Source of the DNA: Methylobacterium oryzihabitans
Lineage (GTDB): Bacteria > Pseudomonadota > Alphaproteobacteria > Rhizobiales > Beijerinckiaceae
Direction: 5' to 3'
DNA: 64,000 nt
NCBI RefSeq assembly: GCF_004004555.2
Contig: NZ_SACP01000001.1
Location: 310,001 to 374,000, forward strand
Position 1 is the first letter of the stretch. Every line of letters begins with the position of its first letter. A program made the position numbers and the translations under genes. The notes below the pieces were generated by a model, which saw only the letters and a program-made list of their open reading frames with translations, was not told where the DNA came from and did not search any database. This document shows, one piece after another, positions 16,947-25,038 of the stretch.

Positions 16947-19043
16947 TCAGCCGGGCAGCGCCCCGATCGCCACGTGGTTGTCGTGGAACGCGGCCCCGCC
17001 GAGGGGTGCCGGGGCGTCGGCCCCCGTCAGGGTGTTGATGCCGCGCCCGTCCGGATAGGCGTCGTTGGGCCAGATCGATTCCGCGATCAGCACGCCCCGG
17101 CGCAGGCCCGGGAACAGCGTCGCCCGCAGGGTGACGGCGCCGCGGTGGTTCGACAGGCGCACCCAGGCCCCCTCCCCGATCCCGAGCGGCGCCGCGTCGT
17201 CCGGGTGGATCATCACCGTCGGGTGACGCTCCTTGGCGAGCGAGGTCGGAGTCTCGTTGAAGCTCGAATTGAGGAAGTTGCGCGCCGGGCTGGTGGCGAG
17301 CCGGAACGGATGCTCGGGCGTCGCCGCGGCGAGGGGTGCCTCCCAGTAATCGGGCAGTTCCGGCATTCCGCTCGCCGGGCCGCGCGGTCCGTCCTGGACG
17401 ATCCGGGTCCCGGTCCAGTCCGGCCGGAAGCGGAAGCGGCCGTCCGGATGGCCGAAACCGTCGAGGAAGTGCGCGCGCTCGAACGGCGCCTGGGCGTCGA
17501 CGAAGTTCTGGTCCTCCATCGCGGCGAGCGGACCGTAGCCGGAGGCCTGCAGCGTCGCATCGACGATCTCGCGCGGGGTCATGGCGAAGCCGGGATGCTC
17601 GGCGCCGAGCCGCGCGGCCAGCGCCACGATCACGTCGTGGTTCGAGCGGCACTCGGCCGGGGCCGGCAGGCGGGCGAGGCCGAGCTGGACGTGCTGCTGG
17701 CCGCCGCCGGTATAGAGGTCGTCGTGCTCTAGGAACATCGTCGCCGGCAGCACGATGTCGGCCATCCGCGCCGTCTCGGTCATGAACTGCTCGTGGACGC
17801 AGACGAACAGGTCCTCGCGGGCGAAGCCCCGCTTGACCAATTCCTGCTCCGGCGCGACCGAGACCGGATTGGTGTTCTGGATCAGCAGGGCGGTCACCGG
17901 GGGACCGCCGCGCAGGGCCTCCGCGTCGCCGGTGAGCACCCGGCCGATCTGCGACTGGTCGAGCATCCGGGTGCCGGGCCGGGTCGCGTCGAGCCCCTCG
18001 ATCAGCCGCTTGTCGATGCCGAACATGCCGCTGTTGGAGTGGAAGGCGCCGCCGCCGCGGTGGCGCCACGCGCCGGTCACCGCCGGGATGGACAGGGCCG
18101 CGTGCATGCTCGCGGCGCCGTTGCGGCTGCGGGAGAAGCCGTAGCCGAGGCGGAAGAAGGTGTTCTTCGTGCGCCCCACCAGATGGGCGAAGCGCTCGAT
18201 CTCCTCGACGGCGAGGCCGGTGATCGCCGCCGCCCAGACCGGGTCGCGGCTCCTCAGGTGGGCTTCGAGGTCGTCCGGGCAGTCGGTGTAGCGGGCGAGA
18301 TAGTCGCGGTCGGCGAGCCCGTCGCGGAAGATCACGTGCATCGCCGCGCAGGCGAGCGCCGCGTCGGTGCCGGGCCGCACCAGCAGGGCGAGGTCGGCCT
18401 GCCGCATCGTCGGGTTGTCGTAGATGTCGACCGCGACGATCGTCGCCCCGCGCGCCTTGCGGGCCGACTGGGCGTGGGTCATCAGGTTGACCTGGGTGTG
18501 GACCGGGTTGGTGCCCCAGATCACCACGCAGTCGCTGTCGGCGATCTCGCGCGGGTCGACGCCGGTGAGCCGGCCGGTCCCGGCGACGTAGCCGGCCCAG
18601 GCGAGCTGGGTGCAGATGGTCGAGAGCTGGCCGGAATAGCCCTTGGCGTGGCGCAGGCGGTTGATGCCGTCGCGCATCACCAGCCCCATCGTGCCGGCAT
18701 AGTAGTACGGCCACACCGCCTCGGGGCCGTGGGCGGCCTCGGCGGCCCGGAAGGCGTCGGCGACGCGGTCGAGGGCCTCGTCCCACCCGACCTGGGCGAA
18801 CGCGCCCGACCCCTTCGGGCCGGTGCGGATCAGCGGATGGGTGAGGCGGTCGGGATGGTGGATGCGCTCGGCGTAGCGCGCGACCTTGGCGCAGACGACG
18901 CCCGCGGTGTAGCTGTGGCGCGACGAGCCGCGGACCCGGCCGACCGTGGTGCCGTCGACGATCTCGACCTCGAGGGCGCAGACCGACGGGCAGTCGTGCG
19001 GGCAGGTGGAGGTCTTGTGCTCGATCCGCGGCTGTAGCGTCAC
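16947..19043 (-). CDS. Molybdopterin-dependent oxidoreductase (DMSO reductase family)
   Basis: 698 residues. An N-terminal 4Fe-4S domain (C14-x3-C18-x3-C22 ... C51), then Mo-bis-MGD domains (YYYAGTMGLVMRDGINRL; IWGTNPVHTQ; a C-terminal molydopterin-dinucleotide-binding domain about 585-690 with SNHRGAVTL). No Tat signal precedes the cluster, so a cytoplasmic enzyme. The sequence resembles the biotin-sulfoxide/assimilatory-like group of single-subunit oxidoreductases; there is no adjacent electron-transfer subunit. Substrate cannot be assigned. It sits 104 bases downstream of ndk on the same strand, separated by a hairpin, so it probably has its own promoter. Confidence 0.85.
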   Translation of the reverse strand: MTLQPRIEHKTSTCPHDCPSVCALEVEIVDGTTVGRVRGSSRHSYTAGVVCAKVARYAERIHHPDRLTHPLIRTGPKGSGAFAQVGWDEALDRVADAFRAAEAAHGPEAVWPYYYAGTMGLVMRDGINRLRHAKGYSGQLSTICTQLAWAGYVAGTGRLTGVDPREIADSDCVVIWGTNPVHTQVNLMTHAQSARKARGATIVAVDIYDNPTMRQADLALLVRPGTDAALACAAMHVIFRDGLADRDYLARYTDCPDDLEAHLRSRDPVWAAAITGLAVEEIERFAHLVGRTKNTFFRLGYGFSRSRNGAASMHAALSIPAVTGAWRHRGGGAFHSNSGMFGIDKRLIEGLDATRPGTRMLDQSQIGRVLTGDAEALRGGPPVTALLIQNTNPVSVAPEQELVKRGFAREDLFVCVHEQFMTETARMADIVLPATMFLEHDDLYTGGGQQHVQLGLARLPAPAECRSNHDVIVALAARLGAEHPGFAMTPREIVDATLQASGYGPLAAMEDQNFVDAQAPFERAHFLDGFGHPDGRFRFRPDWTGTRIVQDGPRGPASGMPELPDYWEAPLAAATPEHPFRLATSPARNFLNSSFNETPTSLAKERHPTVMIHPDDAAPLGIGEGAWVRLSNHRGAVTLRATLFPGLRRGVLIAESIWPNDAYPDGRGINTLTGADAPAPLGGAAFHDNHVAIGALPG

Positions 19044-19112
19044 CGTTCCTGCCTCCCGCTGCCGGCCCGGAGGCCGGCGCGGGGGCGCACGGACGGAGCC
19101 GGTCCTGTCCGA

Positions 19113-19135
19113 GTGGCCCGCAAGGAGCGGGCCAC
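19113..19135 (-). terminator. Hairpin downstream of ndk
   Basis: Perfect 9-bp stem GTGGCCCGC/GCGGGCCAC with a 5-base loop, starting 12 bases past the ndk stop. No U-run follows on the leftward transcript, so termination strength is uncertain. Confidence 0.5.
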
Positions 19136-19147
19136 CCCGTGCGTCGT

Positions 19148-19570
19148 TCAGCCGACGATGTCCTTGTCGTCGAAGAACTGCTTGATCTCGATCGCGGCGT
19201 TCTCGGCGCTGTCGGACCCGTGGACCGAGTTCTCGCCGACCGACTTGGCGAAGCGCTTGCGGATCGTGCCCTCGTCGGCCTGGGCCGGGTTGGTGGCGCC
19301 CATCACCCCGCGGTACTTGGCGACCGCGTTCTCGCCTTCGAGCACCTGCACCACGACCGGGCCCGAGGTCATGAACGAGACCAGCTCGCCGTAGAACGGC
19401 CGCTCGGCGTGGACCTCGTAGAACTTCTTGGCCTGGGCGTCCGACATGCGGATGCGGCGCTGGGCGACGATGCGCAGGCCCGCCTCCTCGATCACGGCGT
19501 TGATCGCACCGGTGAGGTTCCGCTCGGTCGCGTCGGGCTTCAGGATGGAGAAGGTGCGCTCGGTGGCCAT
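19148..19570 (-). CDS. ndk: Nucleoside diphosphate kinase
   Basis: 140 residues, the standard bacterial length. It exchanges the gamma-phosphate between NTPs and NDPs through a phosphohistidine. [11 protein letters not shown] at the N-terminus and the active-site NSVHGSDS with H117 are intact, as are the nucleotide-binding residues in RGVMGATNP. Start ATG 19570 (MATERTF). Cytoplasmic, monocistronic judging by flanking hairpin and divergent neighbour. Confidence 0.97.
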   Translation of the reverse strand: MATERTFSILKPDATERNLTGAINAVIEEAGLRIVAQRRIRMSDAQAKKFYEVHAERPFYGELVSFMTSGPVVVQVLEGENAVAKYRGVMGATNPAQADEGTIRKRFAKSVGENSVHGSDSAENAAIEIKQFFDDKDIVG

Positions 19571-19849
19571 GGAAAGATCCGTCTGGAAGGCGGTGGGTCC
19601 GCGATGGGGGGCCGCCCGCGGGCGACCGCCGGGCGGGCCCGGCGCCGGGCTTATAGACGCGGGCTCACGCCCCCTCAAGCGAGGCGCCCGGGGGTGTGTG
19701 CTGCGGCGGCGCCGCAACGCGGCCGAAAAATCGCCCCAATGGCCAGGCTTTTTGCGGGGCATGCGGCCTTTCGGCCACGCCCGGAGACGGGCGCTGGCCG
19801 GCCTGCCCCGCTCGCGCCACCGCCGCGAACCGTTCCACGGAGTTCCCGC

Positions 19850-20404
19850 ATGCGTTCCGTTCTCGTCCCGGCCCTGACCGCGACCCTCCTGCTCGCCGGC
19901 GCCGCCCAGGCGGCCCCGGGCCGCGACCCCTCCGGCACCTGGCTGACCGAGGACGGGCGCGCCAAGATCCGCATCGAGAAGTGCGGCCCCGGCAACGCCC
20001 ATGCCTGCGGCACGGTGGTGTGGCTGAAGACGCCCCTGAACGACCAGGGCCAGCCGCGCACCGACATCAAGAATCCCGATCCGAAGAAGCGGGCCCGCCC
20101 GGTGATCGGCCTCACCCTCCTCGACGGCCTGAAGCCGGAGGACGAGGGCTTCAAGGGCCAGATCTACAACGCCGAAGAGGGAAAGAACTACGACGTCACG
20201 CTGGTGCGCGAGAGCGGCGAGGAGCTGAACGTCTCGGGCTGCCTGCTGAAGATCCTGTGCGGCTCGCAGACCTGGAAGAAGGTCCCCGACGAGTTCGCCC
20301 AGATCGTGCCTCCGGCCGCCGCCAATCCCACGGCTGTCAAGTCCGCCGCGCCGAAGCCCGTCGCCGCCAAGCCCGCCGCCCCGGCGGCGAAGCCGGCCGA
20401 GTAG
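19850..20404 (+). CDS. Secreted DUF2147 protein with Ala/Pro/Lys tail
   Basis: 184 residues. Sec signal peptide ([23 protein letters not shown]), then a DUF2147 domain (~25-150) with [43 protein letters not shown] and [15 protein letters not shown]; the cysteine pairs may form disulfides. The last ~35 residues are a low-complexity [14 protein letters not shown] tail. DUF2147 is a periplasmic lipocalin-like beta domain of unknown role. A shorter paralogue lies at 21685-22089, and a GST-type gene is between them. Convergent with that GST gene. Confidence 0.82.
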   Translation: MRSVLVPALTATLLLAGAAQAAPGRDPSGTWLTEDGRAKIRIEKCGPGNAHACGTVVWLKTPLNDQGQPRTDIKNPDPKKRARPVIGLTLLDGLKPEDEGFKGQIYNAEEGKNYDVTLVRESGEELNVSGCLLKILCGSQTWKKVPDEFAQIVPPAAANPTAVKSAAPKPVAAKPAAPAAKPAE

Positions 20405-20423
20405 GCGAGAGAAGCGGCGCCGC

Positions 20424-21098
20424 CTAACCGCGCGGCGCCTCGGCGGCCTCGTCCGGCTCCGGTTTCAGCTTGAAACCGCGCTGCACCCCCGGGCGGGCCT
20501 TCATCGCGTCGATCCAGCGGGCGAGGTTCGGGAAGGCGGCGATGTCCTGTCCCTGCCTCTCCCACATCTTGGCCCAGGTCAGGATCGCGATGTCGGCGAT
20601 CGAGCATTCCTCGCCGGCGACGTGGGCGTGGCGGCCGAGCTGGGCGTCGAGCACGGTGTAGAGCCGGGTCGTCTCGGCGGTGAACCGCTCGACCGCGTAG
20701 GGGATCTTCTCCGACGCATAGATCCGGAAATGATGGGTCTGGCCGAGCGTCGGCCCGAAATTGGCCGCCTGCCAGAACAGCCAGATGTCGACGGCGATCC
20801 GCGCCCGCTCGTCCTGCGGGTAGAGGCAGCCGGACTTGCGGCCGAGATACTGCAGGATCGCGTTCGACTCGAACACCGTGATCGGCGCGCCGCCGGGACC
20901 GTCGGGATCGACGATCACCGGGATCTTGCCGTTGGGCGACACGGCGAGGAACTCGGGCGCCTTCTGGGCGCCCTTGCCGATGTTGATCGGGATCATGCGG
21001 TACGGCAGCCCGCATTCCTCGAGCATGATCGAGGCTTTCCAGCCGTTCGGCGTCGTCCAGTAGTAGAGGTCGATCGGCGGCGTCGTCACGGCCGACAT
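20424..21098 (-). CDS. Glutathione S-transferase (YghU/Ure2p-like)
   Basis: 224 residues. N-terminal thioredoxin fold with the glutathione-binding SPNGKIPVI (cis-Pro) and [10 protein letters not shown] motifs; C-terminal helical domain from about 95 to 215. The [17 protein letters not shown] opening fits the nu-class/YghU branch, members of which have disulfide-bond reductase activity. Cytoplasmic. The C-terminus ends in an acidic, poorly conserved tail. Start ATG 21098. It is convergent with the DUF2147 gene to the left and divergent from the small secreted gene to the right. Confidence 0.87.
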   Translation of the reverse strand: MSAVTTPPIDLYYWTTPNGWKASIMLEECGLPYRMIPINIGKGAQKAPEFLAVSPNGKIPVIVDPDGPGGAPITVFESNAILQYLGRKSGCLYPQDERARIAVDIWLFWQAANFGPTLGQTHHFRIYASEKIPYAVERFTAETTRLYTVLDAQLGRHAHVAGEECSIADIAILTWAKMWERQGQDIAAFPNLARWIDAMKARPGVQRGFKLKPEPDEAAEAPRG

Positions 21099-21342
21099 GC
21101 GGATGATCCCTCTCGCACGGGTGGATCGGCTGGCGCCGGCACGGCCGGGCCCGCGGCGGACCTAAGCAGAGCAGGCCCCCGCCTGTGAAGGGACAACGTC
21201 GTCCCGGGCCGCCGGCTGCGGCAGCAATGCCACAGGGCAAGCGGAATTTTCCGATCCGGCGCGGCGCCGGTTGCCCTAGCGTCATCGCGGCGGTGAGATG
21301 CGCCGGGGCGCGTTCGCGCCCGGGCCCCTCGCGGAGAGAGCC

Positions 21343-21648
21343 ATGCCGTCGCGCGCCGTCGCCATCCTCGTCGTTTTCGCCGCCCTCGGCGGCACCGCCG
21401 CCGCCCAAACGCCCGCGGCCTCAGCCAAGGCGCCCGCGGCTTCCTCCAAGGCGCCCGCGGCCTCCGCCCAGGCGCCCGCGGCCTCCGCGAAGGAGCCCTC
21501 CGTGCAGTCGCTCGCCGCCCGGGAGCGGCAGAAGACCTGCGGCGCCGAATGGCGTGCCTTGTCGGCGGCCGAGAAGACGAGCCAGGGACCGAAATGGCCG
21601 CAATACTACAGCAAGTGCGTCAAGCGCCTGAAGGAGGTGAAGGCCTGA
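21343..21648 (+). CDS. Small secreted protein with heptad AASAKAP repeats and a PsiF-like end
   Basis: 101 residues from ATG 21343. Signal peptide (to AAAQ, ~22), then four 7-residue repeats of the AASAKAP type (flexible, Pro/Ala/Lys-rich linker), then a ~45-residue domain with two cysteines (RQKTCGAEW ... YSKCVKRL) resembling PsiF-repeat-type periplasmic proteins; that resemblance is weak. The repeat may span the cell wall or hold the domain off the membrane. The gene ends 36 bases before the convergent DUF2147 paralogue. Confidence 0.65.
   Translation: MPSRAVAILVVFAALGGTAAAQTPAASAKAPAASSKAPAASAQAPAASAKEPSVQSLAARERQKTCGAEWRALSAAEKTSQGPKWPQYYSKCVKRLKEVKA
21415..21498 (+). repeat. Four 21-base tandem repeats inside the small secreted gene
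   Basis: Period 21 bases, four copies, each encoding A-A-S-x-x-x-P. The unit keeps the reading frame, so copy number could vary without disrupting the protein. Confidence 0.85.
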
Positions 21649-21684
21649 CGCGGCGGCCACTCCGCCGGCGCGCGTCGGGTGCGG

Positions 21685-22089
21685 TCAGTTCACCCGCGAC
21701 CAGACCTGCTTCTTGCAGAACAGGCCGCCGAGCACGCAGCCGGACAGTTCGAGGGCGTTCGGACCCTTCAGGGCCATCTTGCCCGAGTAGGTCTTGCCGT
21801 CGCGAAAATTGTAGATCGAACCCTCCCAGCCGTCCTCGGACGGCTTGAGGCCCGACAGCAGCGTCGTGCCGACGACGCTGCGGCTGCGCAGGGCGGGATC
21901 GGGATTGTTCACGTCCCGGGTCTCGCCGGCCGTGACCTTGGCCACCGTGCCGCACAGGCCGTCGCCGCAGCGGGCGATGCGCACCTGGGTCTCGCCCGCC
22001 GGGGTCGCCCAGACGCCGACCGGCGACGGGGCGGGCTGGGCGGCGGCGGGCAGGCCCACGAGCATCAGAAGAAGGGGCAGGCGGCGCAA
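21685..22089 (-). CDS. Secreted DUF2147 protein (second copy)
   Basis: 134 residues from a TTG start at 22089 (GGAG seven bases upstream). The TTG gives a proper signal peptide (MRRLPLLLMLVGLPAAAQ); the alternative internal ATG at 22065 would remove the basic n-region. The DUF2147 core is intact: SPVGVWATPAGETQVRIARCG, NNPDPALRSRSVVGT and GCVLGGLFCKKQVW. It shares the layout of the longer copy at 19850-20404 but lacks the Ala/Pro/Lys tail. Periplasmic, function unknown. Confidence 0.78.
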   Translation of the reverse strand: MRRLPLLLMLVGLPAAAQPAPSPVGVWATPAGETQVRIARCGDGLCGTVAKVTAGETRDVNNPDPALRSRSVVGTTLLSGLKPSEDGWEGSIYNFRDGKTYSGKMALKGPNALELSGCVLGGLFCKKQVWSRVN

Positions 22090-22156
22090 GGCGGGGCTCC
22101 GAACGGACCGAATCCCCGCCTGTTACCCGATTCCCGACGCCCCCGCAGGCCCGTCG

Positions 22157-23314
22157 TCACGCCACCAGTTCGGGGAACGGCACGATCGTCGACTTCACGG
22201 TCTTCATCGCCATCGCGTCGGCGACGGCGCGGCTCACCCCCTCCTCGGTGAACGGATAGATCGTCTGCATGTCGAGCCACGGGTACTTGTCGCGGGCGCG
22301 GTAGAGCATGTCGACGCCGAGCGGCAGGTCGTTGCCGGTGAAGGCCCAGGAGCCGAGCACGTTGAGGTCCTTGGAGCAGATCCGGTGCCAGGAGGTCTCG
22401 ATCTTGCCGGCATCGGTGAACTGGCCCATCTCGACGTAGGTGCCGCCGTCGCGCAGGAACTCGATGCCCTCGGGGCCGGCGGAGGGGTGGCCGGAGCAGT
22501 CCATCACGAGGTCGGCGCCGAAGCCGCCGACGATCTCGCGCACCCGGGCGATGCGCTCCTCCGGCGTCTTGAGCTCGGTGATGTCCACCGTCGCCTCGGC
22601 GCCGAACCTGCGCGCCAGCGCGAGGCGCGGCTCCTCCGGCGCGCCGACGCAGATCACCCGGCCGGCGCCCATCTCCTGCGCGGCGGCCACCGCCAGGATG
22701 CCGATCGGCCCGGAGCCCTGGATCACCACCGTGTCGCCCCACTTGAAGCCGCCGGCCCGGGTGGCGCGGTTGAAGGCGCGGATGCACGAGGTCAGCGGCT
22801 CGGACAGCGCGCCCAGCCGCAGGCTCATGTCGTCGGGCAGCTTGTAGACCTTGGTGCCGGGCAGCATGTCGAGGTCGACATAGACGTATTCGGCCCAGCC
22901 GCCCCACAGGTGCGGCGCCTTGTCGAAGCCGAGATAGCGCCCGTAATAGACCGGCGTCAGGCATTTGTTGGCCTGCTCCGGGTAGTGGACGCAGTAGTAG
23001 CATTGCCCGCACGGCATCAGCGGCGGGATCATCACCTTGGAGCCGACGGCGAGCGGCTTCTCCATGAAGTCGGCGGTGAACTCGTCGCCCTTCTCGACGA
23101 TGACGCCGCCGATCTCGTGCCCGAGGGTGAACGGCCACGGCAGGGGCTTGGGCCAGTGCCCCTTGAGGATGTGCTGGTCGGTGCCGCAGACGCCGCAGGC
23201 CCCGACCTTGATGAGCGCGGCCTTGCGCGGGACCTCGGGCCACGGCACCGAGCGGATCACCGGCTCGGCGCCGGGGCCGGCGAAGGTCGCGACGCGGATC
23301 TCGGGCTTCGTCAT
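22157..23314 (-). CDS. Zinc-dependent alcohol dehydrogenase
   Basis: 385 residues, medium-chain dehydrogenase/reductase. Catalytic zinc ligands C43 and H66-E67 (GHEIGG); a structural zinc lobe of four cysteines (C102, C105, C108, C118) with CGQCYYC. The Rossmann motif GSGPIGILA binds NAD(P). Oxidises an alcohol or polyol; substrate not readable. Cytoplasmic. It shares strand with an SDR 93 bases upstream and with the FCD regulator beyond it, so these three plus the divergent ABC cassette look like one catabolic locus. Confidence 0.87.
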   Translation of the reverse strand: MTKPEIRVATFAGPGAEPVIRSVPWPEVPRKAALIKVGACGVCGTDQHILKGHWPKPLPWPFTLGHEIGGVIVEKGDEFTADFMEKPLAVGSKVMIPPLMPCGQCYYCVHYPEQANKCLTPVYYGRYLGFDKAPHLWGGWAEYVYVDLDMLPGTKVYKLPDDMSLRLGALSEPLTSCIRAFNRATRAGGFKWGDTVVIQGSGPIGILAVAAAQEMGAGRVICVGAPEEPRLALARRFGAEATVDITELKTPEERIARVREIVGGFGADLVMDCSGHPSAGPEGIEFLRDGGTYVEMGQFTDAGKIETSWHRICSKDLNVLGSWAFTGNDLPLGVDMLYRARDKYPWLDMQTIYPFTEEGVSRAVADAMAMKTVKSTIVPFPELVA

Positions 23315-23407
23315 GGTGCGGTCCCCTCCCGTGGTCCGGCTCGTCGACGGCCGGTCCGGGCATCGTAGGGGGCGCGACTGACGCGACGCAAGCCGCGCCT
23401 CTCCGCG

Positions 23408-24178
23408 TCAGGTCAGCATCTGGAGGTCGCCGTCCACCGCCAGCGATTGCCCGGAGATCGTGCGCCCGCGCGGCGAGGCGAGGAACAGGATCTGGTCGGC
23501 GAGTTGGCGCGCCGTGACGTAGTCCTTGATCGAGGCGGCCGAGAACGCCGCCTCCTCCATCTGCGCGAAGGTCAGGCCGCGCTGCTGCGCCTTGGCCTCC
23601 AGCACCCGGCGCTGGCGGTCGCCGGCGACGATGCCGGGCAGCACCGCGTTGACCCGGATACCGTCGGCCCCGAGTTCCCGCGACAGCGACTTGGTGAAGC
23701 CGATCACCGCCCATTTCGCCGCCGCGTAGGGCGTGCGCAGCGGGAAGGCGAACCGGCCCGCCGCCGAGGACAGGTTGACGATCGACGGGTTGCGGCTCCG
23801 CCGCAACAGCGGCACGGCGAAGCGCACGCAGTTGAACTGGCCGGTCAGGCACACGTCGAGGCAGCGGTCCCAGTCCTCCGGGTGGATCTCCTCGACCCGC
23901 CCGGTCGGCCCGGCGATGCCGGCGTTGTTGACCAGCACGTCGAGTTCGCCGCCGAGCGCCGCCGCGGCCTCCTCGAACAGCCGGGCCACGTCGTCGCGCG
24001 AGGCGACGTCGGCGTAGGTGCCGGTGATGCCCTGCGGCAGCGCGTCGAGCGCCGCCCGGTCGACGTCGCAGACGTGGACCCGCGCCCCCTCCTCGGTGAA
24101 GGCCTGGGCGATCTCCAGCCCGATGCCGCCGGCGCCAGCGGTGACCAGCACCTTGTGGCCCTGCAATCCCATGTCCAT
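23408..24178 (-). CDS. Short-chain dehydrogenase/reductase (SDR)
   Basis: 256 residues starting at ATG 24178, which has a GGAGGAG Shine-Dalgarno 6 bases upstream. TAGAGGIG (13-20) binds NAD(P), NNAG (85-88), Ser 137/138, Y151 and K155 (YAAAK) form the active site. Classical SDR; the C-terminus DGDLQMLT is typical. Substrate unknown; probably a hydroxy/keto group in the pathway served by the neighbouring dehydrogenase and ABC importer. Just 43 bases downstream of the GntR-type regulator on the same strand. Confidence 0.88.
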   Translation of the reverse strand: MDMGLQGHKVLVTAGAGGIGLEIAQAFTEEGARVHVCDVDRAALDALPQGITGTYADVASRDDVARLFEEAAAALGGELDVLVNNAGIAGPTGRVEEIHPEDWDRCLDVCLTGQFNCVRFAVPLLRRSRNPSIVNLSSAAGRFAFPLRTPYAAAKWAVIGFTKSLSRELGADGIRVNAVLPGIVAGDRQRRVLEAKAQQRGLTFAQMEEAAFSAASIKDYVTARQLADQILFLASPRGRTISGQSLAVDGDLQMLT

Positions 24179-24221
24179 GGTGGTCTCCTCCCTGTTGTCG
24201 TTCTCTGCGGCCACCCATCCG

Positions 24222-24914
24222 TCAGGGCGGCAGCCGGCCCGAGCCGGCGATGAAGGCCGCCGCCTCCTCGATGTCGGCGACGAGCGCCGCCTGCGCCGCC
24301 TCGCCGTCGCGGGCGCGCAGCGCCTCGACCAGCCGGGCGTGATGGCGCTCGGCGCCGCCGGCGGCGATGCGGCGGCCCGACACCCGCATGTCGAGGTTCA
24401 GCACCGGGCCGATCCGCAGCCACAGCCCCTCGATGATCGCCATCAGCGAGGGCATCCGGGCCGATTCGTAGACTGCGAAATGCAGTTCCTTGTTGGCCCG
24501 CACCGCGCGGTCGAGGTCGGGGGCCTCGGCCAGCGTCTCGTGCCGGAAGGCCGCGTCGTGACCCTCGACCGCCGCGAGGTCGTCGTCGTCGCGGCGACCT
24601 GCGGCCTCGCGTGCGGCGAAGCCCTCGATCAGGATCCGCACCCGCGTCAGTTCGCGGAACCGGCCGGCATCGATCAGCGGCACGCTGACGGCGCGGTTGG
24701 GCAGCACCTCCAGCGCCTCGTCGGCGACGAGGCGCGACACCGCCTCGCGCACCGGCATCATCGAGGTGCCGAGCTGGTCGGCCACCTGCCGGAGCGAGAG
24801 CCGCTGGCCCGGCGCGAGCTCGCCGGCCATCAGCAGCCCGCGCAGCTCGGCATAGACGCGCTCGCCGAGCGTCACACGCTCGAAACGCGGGATCCGTCCG
24901 ATCGCGCCATCCAC
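24222..24914 (-). CDS. GntR-family regulator with FCD ligand-binding domain
   Basis: 230 residues. The N-terminal winged helix (about 12-75; SLRQVADQLGTSMMPVREAVSRL) is followed by an all-helical FCD domain (about 88-215), which usually senses a carboxylate through a metal bound by Asp/His residues. I take GTG 24914, which has GAGAGG about 8 bases upstream; a GTG at 24923 would overlap its own Shine-Dalgarno. Likely local repressor of the divergent ABC/BKACE operon and of the SDR/ADH pair. The operator candidate is the dyad at 24980-24995. Confidence 0.85.
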   Translation of the reverse strand: MDGAIGRIPRFERVTLGERVYAELRGLLMAGELAPGQRLSLRQVADQLGTSMMPVREAVSRLVADEALEVLPNRAVSVPLIDAGRFRELTRVRILIEGFAAREAAGRRDDDDLAAVEGHDAAFRHETLAEAPDLDRAVRANKELHFAVYESARMPSLMAIIEGLWLRIGPVLNLDMRVSGRRIAAGGAERHHARLVEALRARDGEAAQAALVADIEEAAAFIAGSGRLPP

Positions 24915-24979
24915 GCCGCGCACCTCTCACGCAGGGACTGCCGGGGCTCGACAGCCGCCCGATTTGATGTCAGCCTAAG

Positions 24980-24995
24980 TGTGATCACAGATCAC
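24980..24995. promoter_or_regulatory. Candidate GntR/FCD operator between divergent genes
   Basis: Two overlapping dyads: TGTGATCACA (24980-24989) and GTGATC-ACA-GATCAC (24981-24995). They lie 44-59 bases before the ABC binding-protein start, beside a TTGATG -35-like hexamer (24964-24969). Position and symmetry fit a dimeric regulator. Confidence 0.45.
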
Positions 24996-25038
24996 GGCAA
25001 GCAAGGACCGTGACGGATCCGGGCAGGAAACGCGAACC

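Noticed and set aside
21415..21498. Tandem repeat as a CRISPR or regulatory repeat
   Set aside because: It is in frame, has no spacers and encodes a heptad linker in a signal-peptide-bearing protein.
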